Assembly: GCA_964594045.1 (NCBI GenBank)
Contig: CAZQKR010000015.1
Span: forward strand, 33,618 to 97,617
DNA: 64,000 nt
DNA from: UBA2365 sp964594045
GTDB taxonomy: Bacteria; Bacteroidota; Bacteroidia; Chitinophagales; Saprospiraceae
Direction: 5' to 3'
The first letter of the stretch is position 1, and every line of letters begins with the position of its first letter. This document shows positions 26,337 through 35,490 of this stretch, one piece after another. A program made the position numbers and the translations under genes. A model generated the notes under the pieces. It searched no databases and was not told the DNA's origin. It was given only the letters and a program-made list of their open reading frames with translations.

Positions 26337-27372
26337 TTTGTTCAACTTTTAAGCTTTCCAATTCTTTTTCCAATGCATGGATCTTCTTTTCCAGTTCAGG
26401 TAAAATTTTGAAGACTGAATAAGATCTGATAAAATCCATGAAACCGATGGCGGGTGTTCCAAAATATTTTCCTCCGGGCTCTCTGATGGAAGCAGCAACT
26501 CCGCATTGGCCCTGGAACTGGCTGCCATCTGCAATTTCTATATGAGGAACGAAGGCAGCCTGCCCGCCAACCATACAATTCCTGCCTAGATTGACACTTC
26601 CGGATATCCCTGATTGGGCAGCGATGACTGTGTTGGCCCCGATGCGCACATTATGGCCTACCTGGATCAGATTGTCCAGTTTTACCCCGTCTTCTATAAT
26701 AGTTGCACCAAACGTTGCCCTGTCTACCACCGTATTGGCTCCAATCTCCACATGATCACCAATCCTGACAATACCGGCCTGAGGAATTTTCGCAAAACTG
26801 CCGTCATGCTGCCGGGCAAAGCCAAATCCATCACTTCCTATCACAGCATTGGCGTGAATAATGACATGATCACCTATCTCGCATCCATGGTAGATCTTTA
26901 CACCCGGATATATCTTTGTGTTTTGACCAATTTTTACATGCTCCCCGATGAATACCTGGCTGCCAACCATAGTGTGATCACCGATCAGGACACCTCGGGC
27001 GATGTGAGAAAAGTGCCCGACAGCTACGTTCCGGCCAAGTGTTACCTCTGTGGCCAGATAAGCGTGAGGCGATATGCCTTTTTCAAAATCAGTCCCTGTA
27101 TCAAAAAGGGTCAATATTGCAGAAACAGCCTCCTGAACATCTTCCACGCGGATCAGACAACAAGACTCCGGTGCTTCCAATGAAAATTTTTTACTGACTA
27201 TGACTGCAGCAGCCCGTGTTTTGGGTACAAATTTTTCGTACTTTTCCTGCAACACAAAACACAAGTCACCTGAGTGCGCATCTTTGATATGGTTCACCCT
27301 GTATATGTCCACATCTTCATGACCGTGGAATTCCAGATTGAGGCAACGGAAAATATGACTGATCTTAAGCAT
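26314..27372 (-). CDS. lpxD: UDP-3-O-acylglucosamine N-acyltransferase
   Basis: Product of 352 aa. It adds the second hydroxyacyl chain in lipid A synthesis. A uridine-binding N-terminal domain (about 1-100) is followed by a long left-handed beta-helix of hexapeptide repeats. The catalytic His is in LDNLIQVGHNVRIGANTV. The C-terminal helix (ELEKKIHALEKELESLKVEQ) looks coiled-coil-like and helps trimer formation. The gene end overlaps the start of lpxC-fabZ by 23 bp. The promoter sits so close to the ATG that the mRNA is probably leaderless or nearly so. Confidence 0.96.
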   Translation of the reverse strand: MLKISHIFRCLNLEFHGHEDVDIYRVNHIKDAHSGDLCFVLQEKYEKFVPKTRAAAVIVSKKFSLEAPESCCLIRVEDVQEAVSAILTLFDTGTDFEKGISPHAYLATEVTLGRNVAVGHFSHIARGVLIGDHTMVGSQVFIGEHVKIGQNTKIYPGVKIYHGCEIGDHVIIHANAVIGSDGFGFARQHDGSFAKIPQAGIVRIGDHVEIGANTVVDRATFGATIIEDGVKLDNLIQVGHNVRIGANTVIAAQSGISGSVNLGRNCMVGGQAAFVPHIEIADGSQFQGQCGVAASIREPGGKYFGTPAIGFMDFIRSYSVFKILPELEKKIHALEKELESLKVEQNGKQKNN

Positions 27373-27376
27373 CGGA

Positions 27377-27406
27377 CAAATTTATAAAATAAAATTGCAG
27401 AGCAAA
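27377..27406 (-). promoter_or_regulatory. Promoter of the lpxD-lpxC/fabZ-lpxA operon
   Basis: On the minus strand TTTG (27406-27403), then 18 nt, then TAAATTTG (27384-27377), an exact match to the -33/-7 pattern. The lpxD ATG begins 4 nt after the -7 element, so transcription would start at or next to the start codon. Confidence 0.7.
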
Positions 27407-28000
27407 ATGATTGACATGGATATTTAGAAGATCAGTTTTCAAAAAAAGTCTTTTTAAGATCCTACAGCCAAAATTGTAAATTGGACACCAAATATAAAGA
27501 TCAACAGTATACGTCTGCAAAAGGCAATCGGGAACGTAGCATGCAAAATCCTTTTATGATCTTCCTGATAATGTAACATTCATGTTAAAATGGAGCGATC
27601 AACAGGAATAAATTTTTAAACCTAAAGACAGCTCAGAATCTAAAAATTAGTAAAAATTAAAACATTATTGACTTTATGTCTCAAATGCCCAAAAACTGTG
27701 AAGCCAAATAATAGTAGTTATTTGTAATTTTTTAGCTCATTAGCCTTTTAGTCTTTAGTCTGATAGCAAATGATTTATAACAAGGGTTTAAACCTCTGAT
27801 TCCAGCATAAATCAGTTGCCTTTTAGTCAATGTACTCGCTCAATCCCGGAAGACTAACAGGCTGACAGCCAAATTAGCTGACCACCTGAATAACTACATT
27901 TATTTTTGAATAATCAAAAAAAGTTTTAATAAATAAACACCATTTTATATTTATTTTGTATCTTACACCATAATTAATATCATCTTAAATCTGTAGAGCT
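27407..28000. other. 600-bp intergenic region between divergent lpxD and CBS gene
   Basis: AT-rich and full of stops; no gene or RNA recognised. 27745-27766 is a 22-bp word that recurs inverted with one mismatch at 36811-36832. Words built from TTAGCTGA and GACTAACAGGCTGACAGCC near 27860-27900 are also echoed near 36705-36730. Confidence 0.55.
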
Positions 28001-28423
28001 ATGATGAATGAAAAAATTTCTACGATTATGACTACCGAGGTTATCACCGTTGGACCGGAAGATAATCTTGAGACTGCAAAACAATTACTTATAGATGAAG
28101 AGGTCGAACATCTACCGGTTGTGGAGGACAAAAAACTGGTCGGAATTATTTCCTATTATGACCTGTGGGAATTGAACAAAGAATTCAAGGACTATTCGAA
28201 GATCAAGGTGAAAGAGATCATGACCCGCAAAGTGGTCCATCTGGAACCAAGCGACAAAATTGGCACAGCCACCGAAGTACTTTTACACAATTTATTCCAG
28301 GCGATCCCGATCACTGACTCAGACAAAAACCTGGTAGGAATAGTGACCAACCTGGATATATTATGGTATGCTTATAAGAAAGAATACCCGAAACACTATC
28401 AGAATTTCAAGTATTTCAAGTAA
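28001..28423 (+). CDS. Two-CBS-domain protein
   Basis: Product of 140 aa made almost only of a CBS pair: MTTEVITVGPEDNLETAKQL with LPVVEDKKLVGIISYYDL, and MTRKVVHLEPSDKIGTATEV with IPITDSDKNLVGIVTNLDIL. Such Bateman modules bind adenosine nucleotides and act as sensors; no effector domain is attached, so its partner is unknown. Translation can start at either of two adjacent ATGs. A strong terminator follows, so it forms a single-gene transcript. Confidence 0.92.
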   Translation: MMNEKISTIMTTEVITVGPEDNLETAKQLLIDEEVEHLPVVEDKKLVGIISYYDLWELNKEFKDYSKIKVKEIMTRKVVHLEPSDKIGTATEVLLHNLFQAIPITDSDKNLVGIVTNLDILWYAYKKEYPKHYQNFKYFK

Positions 28424-28450
28424 AATTGAAACTTGTTACCATATTTCTCA

Positions 28451-28480
28451 AAAAACATCTTCTCCTGAAGATGTTTTTTT
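28451..28480 (+). terminator. Rho-independent terminator of the CBS gene
   Basis: Perfect 12-bp stem AAAAACATCTTC/GAAGATGTTTTT around loop TCCT, with a run of T at the end, 28 bp past the CBS protein stop. Confidence 0.9.
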
Positions 28481-28503
28481 AATTTAGATTATCCGGTAAA
28501 ATA

Positions 28504-29817
28504 TTGGCGCTTAACAGATATATTCCGGTCTTAACCGATGCAACTGCATACCAGGCTTTTCAGTTGATCAGGATAGCTACAGTCTTGCTCATTGGCATTA
28601 TGCTGGTAAAAGCCGGCCTGAACAAAGAAGAAGTTTCGGGATTTGAACTCTTTGTTTTCTGGGGAAACCTGGTTTCATTTTTCTGGGTCATGGGTATCAA
28701 AAATGCGGTGATTTCATATTATCCTAAATTGGAACCTGCCGAAAAGGCAAGTTTTTTCTTCAATGTTTTTCTCCTTTTGCAAATGATCGGTCTGGTCATC
28801 AGCATCGTGCTGCTGAATGTTTACTTTTTCCACGCCTTGCCCGATCATGAATTATCCGAACTTACAGTTCTTTTCCCTTTATATGTACTCTTCTATGCGC
28901 CCACCGTGCTGATCGAAGTGATCTTCATCCTCAGGAAAAGGGCAAAAAGCATGCTGAAGTATGGAATTTATATCCATCTGCTCCAGTTTCTGGCCATTGG
29001 CACGGTGTTGATATTTTCACTTGATCTCCTTTATCTTTTTCTGGCACTGACCATCTGGATGCTGGTCAAATGGATATACACCATCATCCTGGTCATAGTC
29101 AACAGCAAATGGCAGTTTTCAGGAATGATGATCAAAACATTCAGCCTGTTCAGCCTTCCATTGATCCTGCACATTTTGCTGGGCAACGGGATGGAATACA
29201 TTAATGGTGTATTGGTCAGCCGGTTTTTCAATACGGACCAGTTCGCTGTTTTCAGGTTCGGTGCACGGGAATTACCGGTTTTTCTGGTCATGATCGGCGC
29301 GCTCAGCAGTGTCCTGATCCCGGTTGCTGTCAAAAACCTGCCTGAAGCCACAGAAAGGATCAGGAAAGAAAGCAACCGGCTGATGCATTTATTTTTTCCG
29401 ATGATCCTGATCCTTTTATTCATTTCACCTGCTCTGTACCAGTTTTTTTACAGTGGATCATACATAACTTCAGCCTTTATTTTCAACATTTACATGATGA
29501 TCTTCGTCTCCAGGATCATTATGGTGGAGGTGGTTGTCTATGCAAAGCACCAAAATCATGTGCTGATGTGGGTTTCCGCAATGGAACTCCTGATCAATCT
29601 CTCCTTGTCTTTATGGTTACTGCAGTGGTATGGTCTTGCCGGAATAGCCTGGGCAACGGTGATCGCTTTTGCTGCAAGTAAAACATTTTTTATCCTGTTT
29701 GTCCATAAAAAATTCAGGATCCCCATCACCGAATACCTTAATGTTAAAAACTACCTGATTTACACAGTTGCCCTGTTCATTGCTCACTTCGTTTCCTGGT
29801 ATCTGTGGACAAAATAG
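28504..29817 (+). CDS. Polysaccharide/oligosaccharide flippase-like membrane protein
   Basis: Product of 437 aa with about 12 predicted membrane segments spread along the chain, in the pattern of the Wzx/MATE-like polysaccharide biosynthesis family (for example FELFVFWGNLVSFFWVMGIK, VFRFGARELPVFLVMIGALS, GLAGIAWATVIAFAASKTFF). It would flip lipid-linked sugars across the inner membrane. Start: the first in-frame candidate after the upstream stop is TTG at 28504 (ALNRYIPVLTD); later ATGs would cut the first helix. No glycosyltransferase genes are near, so the substrate is unknown. Confidence 0.8.
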   Translation: MALNRYIPVLTDATAYQAFQLIRIATVLLIGIMLVKAGLNKEEVSGFELFVFWGNLVSFFWVMGIKNAVISYYPKLEPAEKASFFFNVFLLLQMIGLVISIVLLNVYFFHALPDHELSELTVLFPLYVLFYAPTVLIEVIFILRKRAKSMLKYGIYIHLLQFLAIGTVLIFSLDLLYLFLALTIWMLVKWIYTIILVIVNSKWQFSGMMIKTFSLFSLPLILHILLGNGMEYINGVLVSRFFNTDQFAVFRFGARELPVFLVMIGALSSVLIPVAVKNLPEATERIRKESNRLMHLFFPMILILLFISPALYQFFYSGSYITSAFIFNIYMMIFVSRIIMVEVVVYAKHQNHVLMWVSAMELLINLSLSLWLLQWYGLAGIAWATVIAFAASKTFFILFVHKKFRIPITEYLNVKNYLIYTVALFIAHFVSWYLWTK

Positions 29818-29875
29818 GAGTGATGCGAAATATGGAATCCTACCAAACGACTTCACTTTGACTCATTCATAATGA

Positions 29876-30610
29876 TCAGCGAACAATGAACTGGATCGCG
29901 ATCGTACCGCATTCCTTTTCAAATGCTCCCGGTGAAAAAATATATTTTTTGGCGGCAAACTCAGCGGCTTCAACCAGGTCCACATCTGTTGTTGTGGATC
30001 CACGCTGTGTGTATATTGCAGAAACCACTTTCCCTTTGGAATCCACACACACCTGCACGACAACCTTTCCTGATTTTTGAGAATGTTCGATGATCTCTGG
30101 TTTATACATGACGCCACGTCCTTCAAGGCCGCCGCCTACTTTTCCTTCACCTTTTGAAATTCCCCTGAGCGCTTCCGCTCCGGGCGATCCCAGTGGATCA
30201 CCCTGGTTCATATCGCTTTTTGAGCCGTTACTGCTTCTGAACAAGTTGCTGAAATCTTCCACCCGGGGTTGGTCCTGGGTTTTGGTGGTACGCTGCTGTT
30301 GTCTTGAAGGTTTCCCGTCATTTTCCTTCACTCTGACCTCGCTTTCATCCTGGGTAAGGCTTGACGTGACCGTTTCCTCCTGTTCCTGCTGTTGCTGCTG
30401 CATCTGAGCTTCCGTCTGCTCCTGACCTTCATAAGTTACCGGAAGACCAAAATTGACCAGGATTCCCTGAAAACCTGGCGGAATGCCGGGTCTGGAAAAA
30501 TCCATATAAAAAATCATAAAAAGGATCAGGATGACGTGTATAATTAAACTGATTATCAAAGCTTTTGAACGATGATCAGTAGATTTCACGAATTTTGATA
30601 TTGACACCAT
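29876..30610 (-). CDS. tonB: TonB-family energy transducer
   Basis: Product of 244 aa from the ATG at 30610 (a GTG two codons upstream is equally open). It has one N-terminal membrane helix (ALIISLIIHVILILFMIFYM), a long Gln/Glu-rich periplasmic spacer (QQQQQEQEE at about 72-80), and a C-terminal TonB-like domain (VVVQVCVDSKGKVVSAIYTQ ... YIFSPGAFEKECGTIAIQFI). It would transmit proton motive force from ExbB/ExbD to outer-membrane receptors. It is last in an exbB-exbD-exbD-tonB operon. Confidence 0.9.
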   Translation of the reverse strand: MVSISKFVKSTDHRSKALIISLIIHVILILFMIFYMDFSRPGIPPGFQGILVNFGLPVTYEGQEQTEAQMQQQQQEQEETVTSSLTQDESEVRVKENDGKPSRQQQRTTKTQDQPRVEDFSNLFRSSNGSKSDMNQGDPLGSPGAEALRGISKGEGKVGGGLEGRGVMYKPEIIEHSQKSGKVVVQVCVDSKGKVVSAIYTQRGSTTTDVDLVEAAEFAAKKYIFSPGAFEKECGTIAIQFIVR

Positions 30611-30658
30611 TTTCACCTTCTTTTACTACCCGGTAAATGGGTACCAAAGCGCGCTGGT

Positions 30659-31060
30659 CTATTTTGGATCAGTCATGATTGCGTCTATCTCCAGTCTGTA
30701 GGCTACGTCCATCAGAGCGACCACATATTCAGTCGGAACCTGTGCATCAGGTGAAATGGTAATACTGACAGGTCCTCCTCTGCGATTGTTCTTTACCTTT
30801 TGCAGCTCCAATTCAATGATGTCGATGGAAATCCGCTTACCGCCGACAAAGTAATTACCCCGTCTGTCGACATCCACATTGAATGGTTTGGTTTGTGCTT
30901 CTATATTCTGCTGAAATTTGCCTGGCAATTTTAAATTCAGTGCATTGGGAACAACCACTGAAGATGTGAGCATAAAAAAGATCAATAACAGGAAGATGAT
31001 GTCCGTAAGTGAAGACATATTAAATTCTGCAGCAACCTTTGATTTCTTCCGTAATCCCAT
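30659..31060 (-). CDS. exbD: ExbD/TolR-type biopolymer transport protein (second copy)
   Basis: Product of 133 aa with one N-terminal membrane helix carrying the proton-path Asp (MSSLTDIIFLLLIFFMLTSS) and a periplasmic C-terminal domain. It works with the ExbB-type protein as the proton-driven stator. The membrane helix is nearly identical to that of the upstream ExbD, whereas the periplasmic parts differ strongly. It lies 19 bp after the first exbD. Confidence 0.94.
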   Translation of the reverse strand: MGLRKKSKVAAEFNMSSLTDIIFLLLIFFMLTSSVVVPNALNLKLPGKFQQNIEAQTKPFNVDVDRRGNYFVGGKRISIDIIELELQKVKNNRRGGPVSITISPDAQVPTEYVVALMDVAYRLEIDAIMTDPK

Positions 31061-31079
31061 GTCAACTCATTAAATAAAA

Positions 31080-31481
31080 CTAATTTTTTGGCTGTGTGGC
31101 AATGATCGCCCTCATCCGGTTACTGTTGGCCATACCCATCACTTCGTAAACATCCTTCCAGGGAACGCCAACTTCCGTGACTATTGCAAGCGTAGCATCT
31201 TTTCTATCCTTTTCCTCCATTTCATCGTAAGCCTTTCGGATATAACCATTCAGTTCAGATTTCTCCGAGGCTTTACCATTGAACTGAAAACTCCCGTCCG
31301 CCCTCAGCGTTACAGCCACCGTAGTGGGAGCAACTGTTCTGCTGTCCGATTCGGGAAGATCAAAATTGATCTGAATGGTCGATGATGTCAGCATAAAGAA
31401 TATCAGCAACAAAAATATAATGTCCGTCAGGGAGGACATGCTGAATTCAGCGCTGGTCTTATTTCTTTTCTTTAATCCCAA
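31080..31481 (-). CDS. exbD: ExbD/TolR-type biopolymer transport protein (first copy)
   Basis: Product of 133 aa; the same N-terminal segment SAEFSMSSLTDIIFLLLIFF with the conserved Asp, then a periplasmic domain (VAVTLRADGSFQFNGK ...). Two different ExbD genes behind one ExbB is common in Bacteroidota. It starts 10 bp after the ExbB gene ends, on the same strand. Confidence 0.94.
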   Translation of the reverse strand: MGLKKRNKTSAEFSMSSLTDIIFLLLIFFMLTSSTIQINFDLPESDSRTVAPTTVAVTLRADGSFQFNGKASEKSELNGYIRKAYDEMEEKDRKDATLAIVTEVGVPWKDVYEVMGMANSNRMRAIIATQPKN

Positions 31482-31491
31482 AGCTAAAAAT

Positions 31492-32184
31492 TTATGCGGT
31501 TGGTTCCTGCAGCAGATCCATAAATTCCACGGTCACCTGCTCCATTTTAAATACTACTTTATCCACTAATGATACCAAAATATTATAGCCGATGAAAGCA
31601 AAAATACCGATAACCAATCCAAATGCAGTAGTGATCAATGCCTGATAAATACCTCCAGCCAATACATCAGGTGTCACATTTTGCTCTGTGGCCATGGTGT
31701 AAAAAGCGAGGATCATACCGGTCACCGTTCCTAAAAATCCGATCATTGGCGCTGCACCGGCGATACTTGCCAGGGTGGAGAGGTTTTTCTCCAGCTTGAA
31801 TATCTCAAGATTACCTACATTCTCAATTGCTGCATCAATATCCCGTAATGGCTTACCGATGCGCATCAACCCTTTTTCCACCATCCTGGACATGGGAGAA
31901 TCGTTTGACCTGCATAATGCTTTAGCACCTTCTATATTACCATTGGAAACAGATGCCCTGATGTTGTTCATAAAACTCTGGTCAATGGTGCCAGCTTTTT
32001 TGATGGTCATGTACCTTTCAATAAAAATATACAGAGCCAAAACAGACATGACTAAAAGCAGTGCGACGATCGCAACCCCCATAGGTCCGCCCATCAGGAT
32101 CAGATCCATCAGATTTTGTTTTGTAGCCTGAACTTCTTCCCCTGCCTCCGGAACCAATAAAAATCCTAATTGAAACATATGCAT
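31492..32184 (-). CDS. exbB: ExbB/TolQ/MotA-type proton channel protein
   Basis: Product of 230 aa. Three membrane segments: about residues 36-56 (AIVALLLVMSVLALYIFIE) and a pair after residue 140 (ASIAGAAPMIGFLGTVTGMI and GLVIGIFAFIGYNILVSL), with the large cytoplasmic loop between. GFLGTVTGMI is the family signature. It forms the stator complex with the two ExbD proteins downstream. Two exact -7 promoter elements lie upstream. Confidence 0.95.
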   Translation of the reverse strand: MHMFQLGFLLVPEAGEEVQATKQNLMDLILMGGPMGVAIVALLLVMSVLALYIFIERYMTIKKAGTIDQSFMNNIRASVSNGNIEGAKALCRSNDSPMSRMVEKGLMRIGKPLRDIDAAIENVGNLEIFKLEKNLSTLASIAGAAPMIGFLGTVTGMILAFYTMATEQNVTPDVLAGGIYQALITTAFGLVIGIFAFIGYNILVSLVDKVVFKMEQVTVEFMDLLQEPTA

Positions 32185-32240
32185 TATTTATTTTAATACG
32201 CCATTAACGTTATTGATGAAAAGAAAATTATTTCAGCCGC

Positions 32241-32258
32241 CAAATTTAGTCAAATGTA
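32241..32258 (-). promoter_or_regulatory. Tandem -7 elements upstream of exbB
   Basis: Minus strand TACATTTG (32258-32251) and TAAATTTG (32248-32241) are both exact TAnnTTTG matches, 57-74 nt upstream of the exbB start. The remaining 32259-32511 holds only a 60-80 codon frame without recognisable product, overlapping the marC end. Confidence 0.5.
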
Positions 32259-32511
32259 TGATAATATTAAATTAATTTATCATTTGATTTATTTTTTTTA
32301 ATTCTCCTTTTGAACGAAGACATTTGGAATACACATTTTGAAATCATGAAGACTTCTTTACCTCATCTGATGTTTAGCTGGCCGTGCTTCAGCACCTGTA
32401 ACGATCCTCCGGTTACTTCCGATAAACATGACTATAATTCTAAGATCATGAAAACTGAAGAAAATGATTCTGAAAACAGGATCATCATCCATAATCCCAA
32501 AAACACCATGA

Positions 32512-33108
32512 TCAACCTTTATCCATAAATAATTCAGGAATATTCGCGGCAAATAGCTTTACTGCGATCGCCAAAAGGACAACACCGAAAATCTTCCTGA
32601 CCACCTCAATCCCTGACTTACCGATCCATTTTTCTATATGAACTGAAGTCTTCAGCACAAAATAAACAAACAACAGGTTGAGTGCAATGGCCATGATGAT
32701 ATTGATCCCTTCAAACTCTGCACGCAAAGAGAGAATCGTTGAAAGGCTGCCTGCACCTGCGATCAAAGGAAAAGCCAGTGGCACAACTGATGCCGTGACC
32801 GGAGTATCATTCCCCCTGAAAATATGAACGCCCAGGATCATTTCCAAAGCAAGAAAGAAAATGATAAATGAACCTGCCACCGCAAATGAATTGACATCGA
32901 TGCCGATCAGATGCAATATCTGTTCTCCCAAAAAGAGAAAACTGATCATGATCACACCCGAAATGATCGTTGCCTTACCCGATTGGATATGCCCGACTTT
33001 TTTCCTTAAATCAATGATGATCGGAATACTTCCGGGAATATCGATCACAGCGAACAGGATCATCGTGATCGTAATGATGTCCTTAAAATCCAATACATTT
33101 ATTTCCAC
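32512..33108 (-). CDS. MarC family integral membrane protein
   Basis: Product of 198 aa, six predicted membrane segments (ITMILFAVIDIPGSIPIIID, FAVAGSFIIFFLALEMILGV, PLAFPLIAGAGSLSTILSL with the family PLAxPxIAGPG-like turn). Starts with GTG at 33108. MarC proteins are conserved inner-membrane proteins of unsettled function; the old multiple-drug-resistance name is not supported by experiment. Stands alone between exbB and the M49-like peptidase gene. Confidence 0.92.
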   Translation of the reverse strand: MEINVLDFKDIITITMILFAVIDIPGSIPIIIDLRKKVGHIQSGKATIISGVIMISFLFLGEQILHLIGIDVNSFAVAGSFIIFFLALEMILGVHIFRGNDTPVTASVVPLAFPLIAGAGSLSTILSLRAEFEGINIIMAIALNLLFVYFVLKTSVHIEKWIGKSGIEVVRKIFGVVLLAIAVKLFAANIPELFMDKG

Positions 33109-33193
33109 TATTTTTACATATTTTAATTAAACAAATATGTTTACAATTTCAGTGTCAGGATTGAGAAATGCCAGAGAATGATCACATCCTTGC

Positions 33194-34840
33194 TTACAAT
33201 CCCAACACCTTGACACCTTGTTCAAACTTAATGTCTACCGGAATATTGAAAGCTTTAAGACGCTCCAGGTCCTGTTTCAATTCATCGCTGGTCTGTGCTT
33301 TCTCCATGATCAGTTTTGATGCTCCCGCATAATCTCCGTTGCCCTGGAGGGTCAGTATCAGCTTAGTCAGATCCACAACGGCTTTTTCAAATTTCTCAAA
33401 ATGAATGGTGTATTTACCGGTTTCAGGATCACGGGTAAATGCACCCGCTTCATTGAAATAATTGAACCGTATCATATTGGCTACGCCATGGGCGGAAGAA
33501 CTGCCAAATCGGATGGACCGGAATATTCCGGCCATGAAAGTAGTATAATAACCATGGAGATCTCCTTCAATCTCACCTTTATTGTGCAATTGTTTGACCA
33601 GGTACAGACCCAGGATATCCGCTTTGCTTTCTTCGATGGCAGATGCATGCTCACTCAATGAAGTCCGAACGAGCCCCTTGCCATTGACCGTTTTGTTCAT
33701 CCCCAGGCCGTGAGCGATCTCATGAAACATGGTATTGCCAAAAAATGCATCAAAATTGATCAGGTGTTTTTGTTCATCATCGATCAAAACATCTGCGATG
33801 GGAACCATGATCTGATCGAATTTTGCCCTCATGGCATTTTTCAACTGCAGCCTCCTGCTGCCTTTTTTAGCCTGGACTTCCTCGTCGTTGGGCAAATTGA
33901 TCGCAATCGTTTTGGATCCGGCATTACAATCTCCGGTGTAATAGACCGCATCATAGGCATTCAGATCGCCTCCCAAACCGGGTTTCTCCCGCTTAAATTT
34001 TGCCTCAACAGGCAGGCTTTGCTGCATCTCAGGCAAAAATTTCCTGTATCGCTCCAGTTTTTTACTCCATTCCACATCCTTGACCAGAACATAGGCCTCG
34101 TAGGCAGCCTTAAAATTATACAACTGGTCATCGTAATGCTCTATAGGTCCGATCACCAGATCGATTACATTGCTTTTCATATCCATCCAGGCAAGGTCGC
34201 TCAGCCGGTAATTATCCGTAATCAATGCTTCGGCCCGGAGCACTAGATATGTTTTTAACCCTGGATCATCTGCCAGCTCTGCAGCTTTAAGCAACAATCC
34301 TGAGGCTTTTTTCAATTCCTGCTCAAACATCTTGTGGTAAGGAACAGAAATGAGTTTGCCCTCATTATCCCTTCTGATGAAAGTGTACAGGCTGGTTTTG
34401 TCCTTTATATCTGCTTTTTCAAATTCTTCTTTGGTCATATCTGCGGGGTAATAATTCGCACCCAAAGGTTTCTCCCCTACTCCGGGAATGAACGGACTGT
34501 TGCCATTCAATCTGTCCCAGGGTCCGTATTGCAGCAGAACGGCCGGTTTGAACCTTTCATCTTCAAGCGAAGCAAGCAATGAGTCCTTGTCACCATAAGT
34601 CTGATACCAGAAAAGCTCATCCATGATATCTGCTGCCTCGATCATCAACCTTATCATCTGTTTTTCCTTTTCTGAAAGTCTGCTGATATCCGTTGTGAGC
34701 CTGAATGAGGCATACTGTTCCGCGATCAGTTCTGCCTGTGTTTTTTCAACAGGAACTTCGAGGGTCACCTCCTCTTTCTTTTCCTTACAGGCAAAAAATA
34801 CCGTTGCGACCATGGCTAAAAATAAGATTGGCTTCATCAT
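33194..34840 (-). CDS. Lipoprotein peptidase related to dipeptidyl-peptidase III (M49-like)
   Basis: Product of 548 aa. The signal peptide ends in a lipobox (VATVFFAC), so it is a lipoprotein. The metal site is HEIAHGLG with the downstream EESKADILG supplying the third ligand, as in DPP III relatives. In DPP III proper the motif is HExxxH, with one extra residue (HELLGH); here it is HExxH. Preceding text (YDAVYYTGDCNAGSKTIAIN, LPNDEEV) is typical of the Bacteroidota family annotated as Zn-dependent hydrolase. Expected to release dipeptides from peptides in the periplasm or outer membrane. Standalone. Confidence 0.82.
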   Translation of the reverse strand: MMKPILFLAMVATVFFACKEKKEEVTLEVPVEKTQAELIAEQYASFRLTTDISRLSEKEKQMIRLMIEAADIMDELFWYQTYGDKDSLLASLEDERFKPAVLLQYGPWDRLNGNSPFIPGVGEKPLGANYYPADMTKEEFEKADIKDKTSLYTFIRRDNEGKLISVPYHKMFEQELKKASGLLLKAAELADDPGLKTYLVLRAEALITDNYRLSDLAWMDMKSNVIDLVIGPIEHYDDQLYNFKAAYEAYVLVKDVEWSKKLERYRKFLPEMQQSLPVEAKFKREKPGLGGDLNAYDAVYYTGDCNAGSKTIAINLPNDEEVQAKKGSRRLQLKNAMRAKFDQIMVPIADVLIDDEQKHLINFDAFFGNTMFHEIAHGLGMNKTVNGKGLVRTSLSEHASAIEESKADILGLYLVKQLHNKGEIEGDLHGYYTTFMAGIFRSIRFGSSSAHGVANMIRFNYFNEAGAFTRDPETGKYTIHFEKFEKAVVDLTKLILTLQGNGDYAGASKLIMEKAQTSDELKQDLERLKAFNIPVDIKFEQGVKVLGL

Positions 34841-34997
34841 AATAAATGTATAATTGTGCTTAAAAATTGATCTAAATACATTAAATAAAATAATAATATA
34901 TAAATTAACCGGGCAAAGTTACCTGATTTTGAATTTATAATTAAAATGTTTTTGGAAAAAGTAACTGGTCAGCGTCAAATAATCGAAAACACATGCT

Positions 34998-35031
34998 TTT
35001 GCCTACTTTAAACCGAAATGCATTAGCTTTG
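34998..35031 (+). promoter_or_regulatory. Promoter of the cupin gene
   Basis: TTTG (34998-35001), 22 nt, then TAGCTTTG (35024-35031), an exact TAnnTTTG. The final G is the first base of a GTG at 35031 that would otherwise be the longest start, so translation is assigned to the ATG at 35073. Confidence 0.65.
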
Positions 35032-35072
35032 TGATACTTAAAAAATCCAATGCTCAGATTAAATCATTCCTT

Positions 35073-35399
35073 ATGGATCAAATAAAAAAAAATATTTTCA
35101 AGGATCTCCCTGTTGACAAAAGCGAGGAATTTTTTCAAGATATACATCACACAACTGGTTTCAGGCTGGAAAGAATTGTCTCATTTGGTCAGTCAACACC
35201 TCAAAATCAGTGGTATGATCAGGAAAAGGACGAATGGGTGATTTTGATCAGCGGCAGCGCATCGCTTCAGTTTGAAGGGCAGGATGAAGAGATCGGACTG
35301 ATCCCCGGAGATCACTTGCTTATCCCTGCACACCAAAAGCACCGGGTCAGTCGAACTGATCCTGCTCAACCCAGTTTTTGGCTTGCGCTCCATTTTTGA
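35073..35399 (+). CDS. Small cupin-domain protein
   Basis: Product of 108 aa, a single cupin barrel: WVILISGSASLQFEGQDEEI (motif 1 region, with Glu) and LIPGDHLLIPAHQKHRVSRT (motif 2, with the metal-binding His pair). The wording matches the short cupins often annotated as phosphoribosylaminoimidazole carboxylase or tellurite-resistance-type proteins, which have no proven reaction. Start at 35073 follows from the promoter overlapping the upstream GTG. Not obviously linked to its neighbours. Confidence 0.85.
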   Translation: MDQIKKNIFKDLPVDKSEEFFQDIHHTTGFRLERIVSFGQSTPQNQWYDQEKDEWVILISGSASLQFEGQDEEIGLIPGDHLLIPAHQKHRVSRTDPAQPSFWLALHF

Positions 35400-35466
35400 A
35401 TCAATCTAAATTAATTGTATTTTTCAGTCAATCTGCGAAGAAATTCAGTAGCTCATTTAATTGCCG

Positions 35467-35474
35467 TATCTTTG
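35467..35474 (+). promoter_or_regulatory. -7 element of the trans-sulfuration enzyme gene
   Basis: TATCTTTG, exact TAnnTTTG, 16 bp before the ATG at 35491. It lies inside the longer open frame that begins at 35461, which supports the later start. Confidence 0.55.
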
Positions 35475-35490
35475 CTTAAAATACATTACT

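Noticed and set aside
30090..30407. Plus-strand frame opposite tonB
   Set aside because: Shadow of the Gln/Glu-rich tonB spacer; Cys-run translation with no other support.
32310..32528. 72-codon plus-strand frame between exbB and marC
   Set aside because: No recognisable domain, overlaps the marC end on the other strand, and no promoter was seen. A tiny real gene cannot be excluded.
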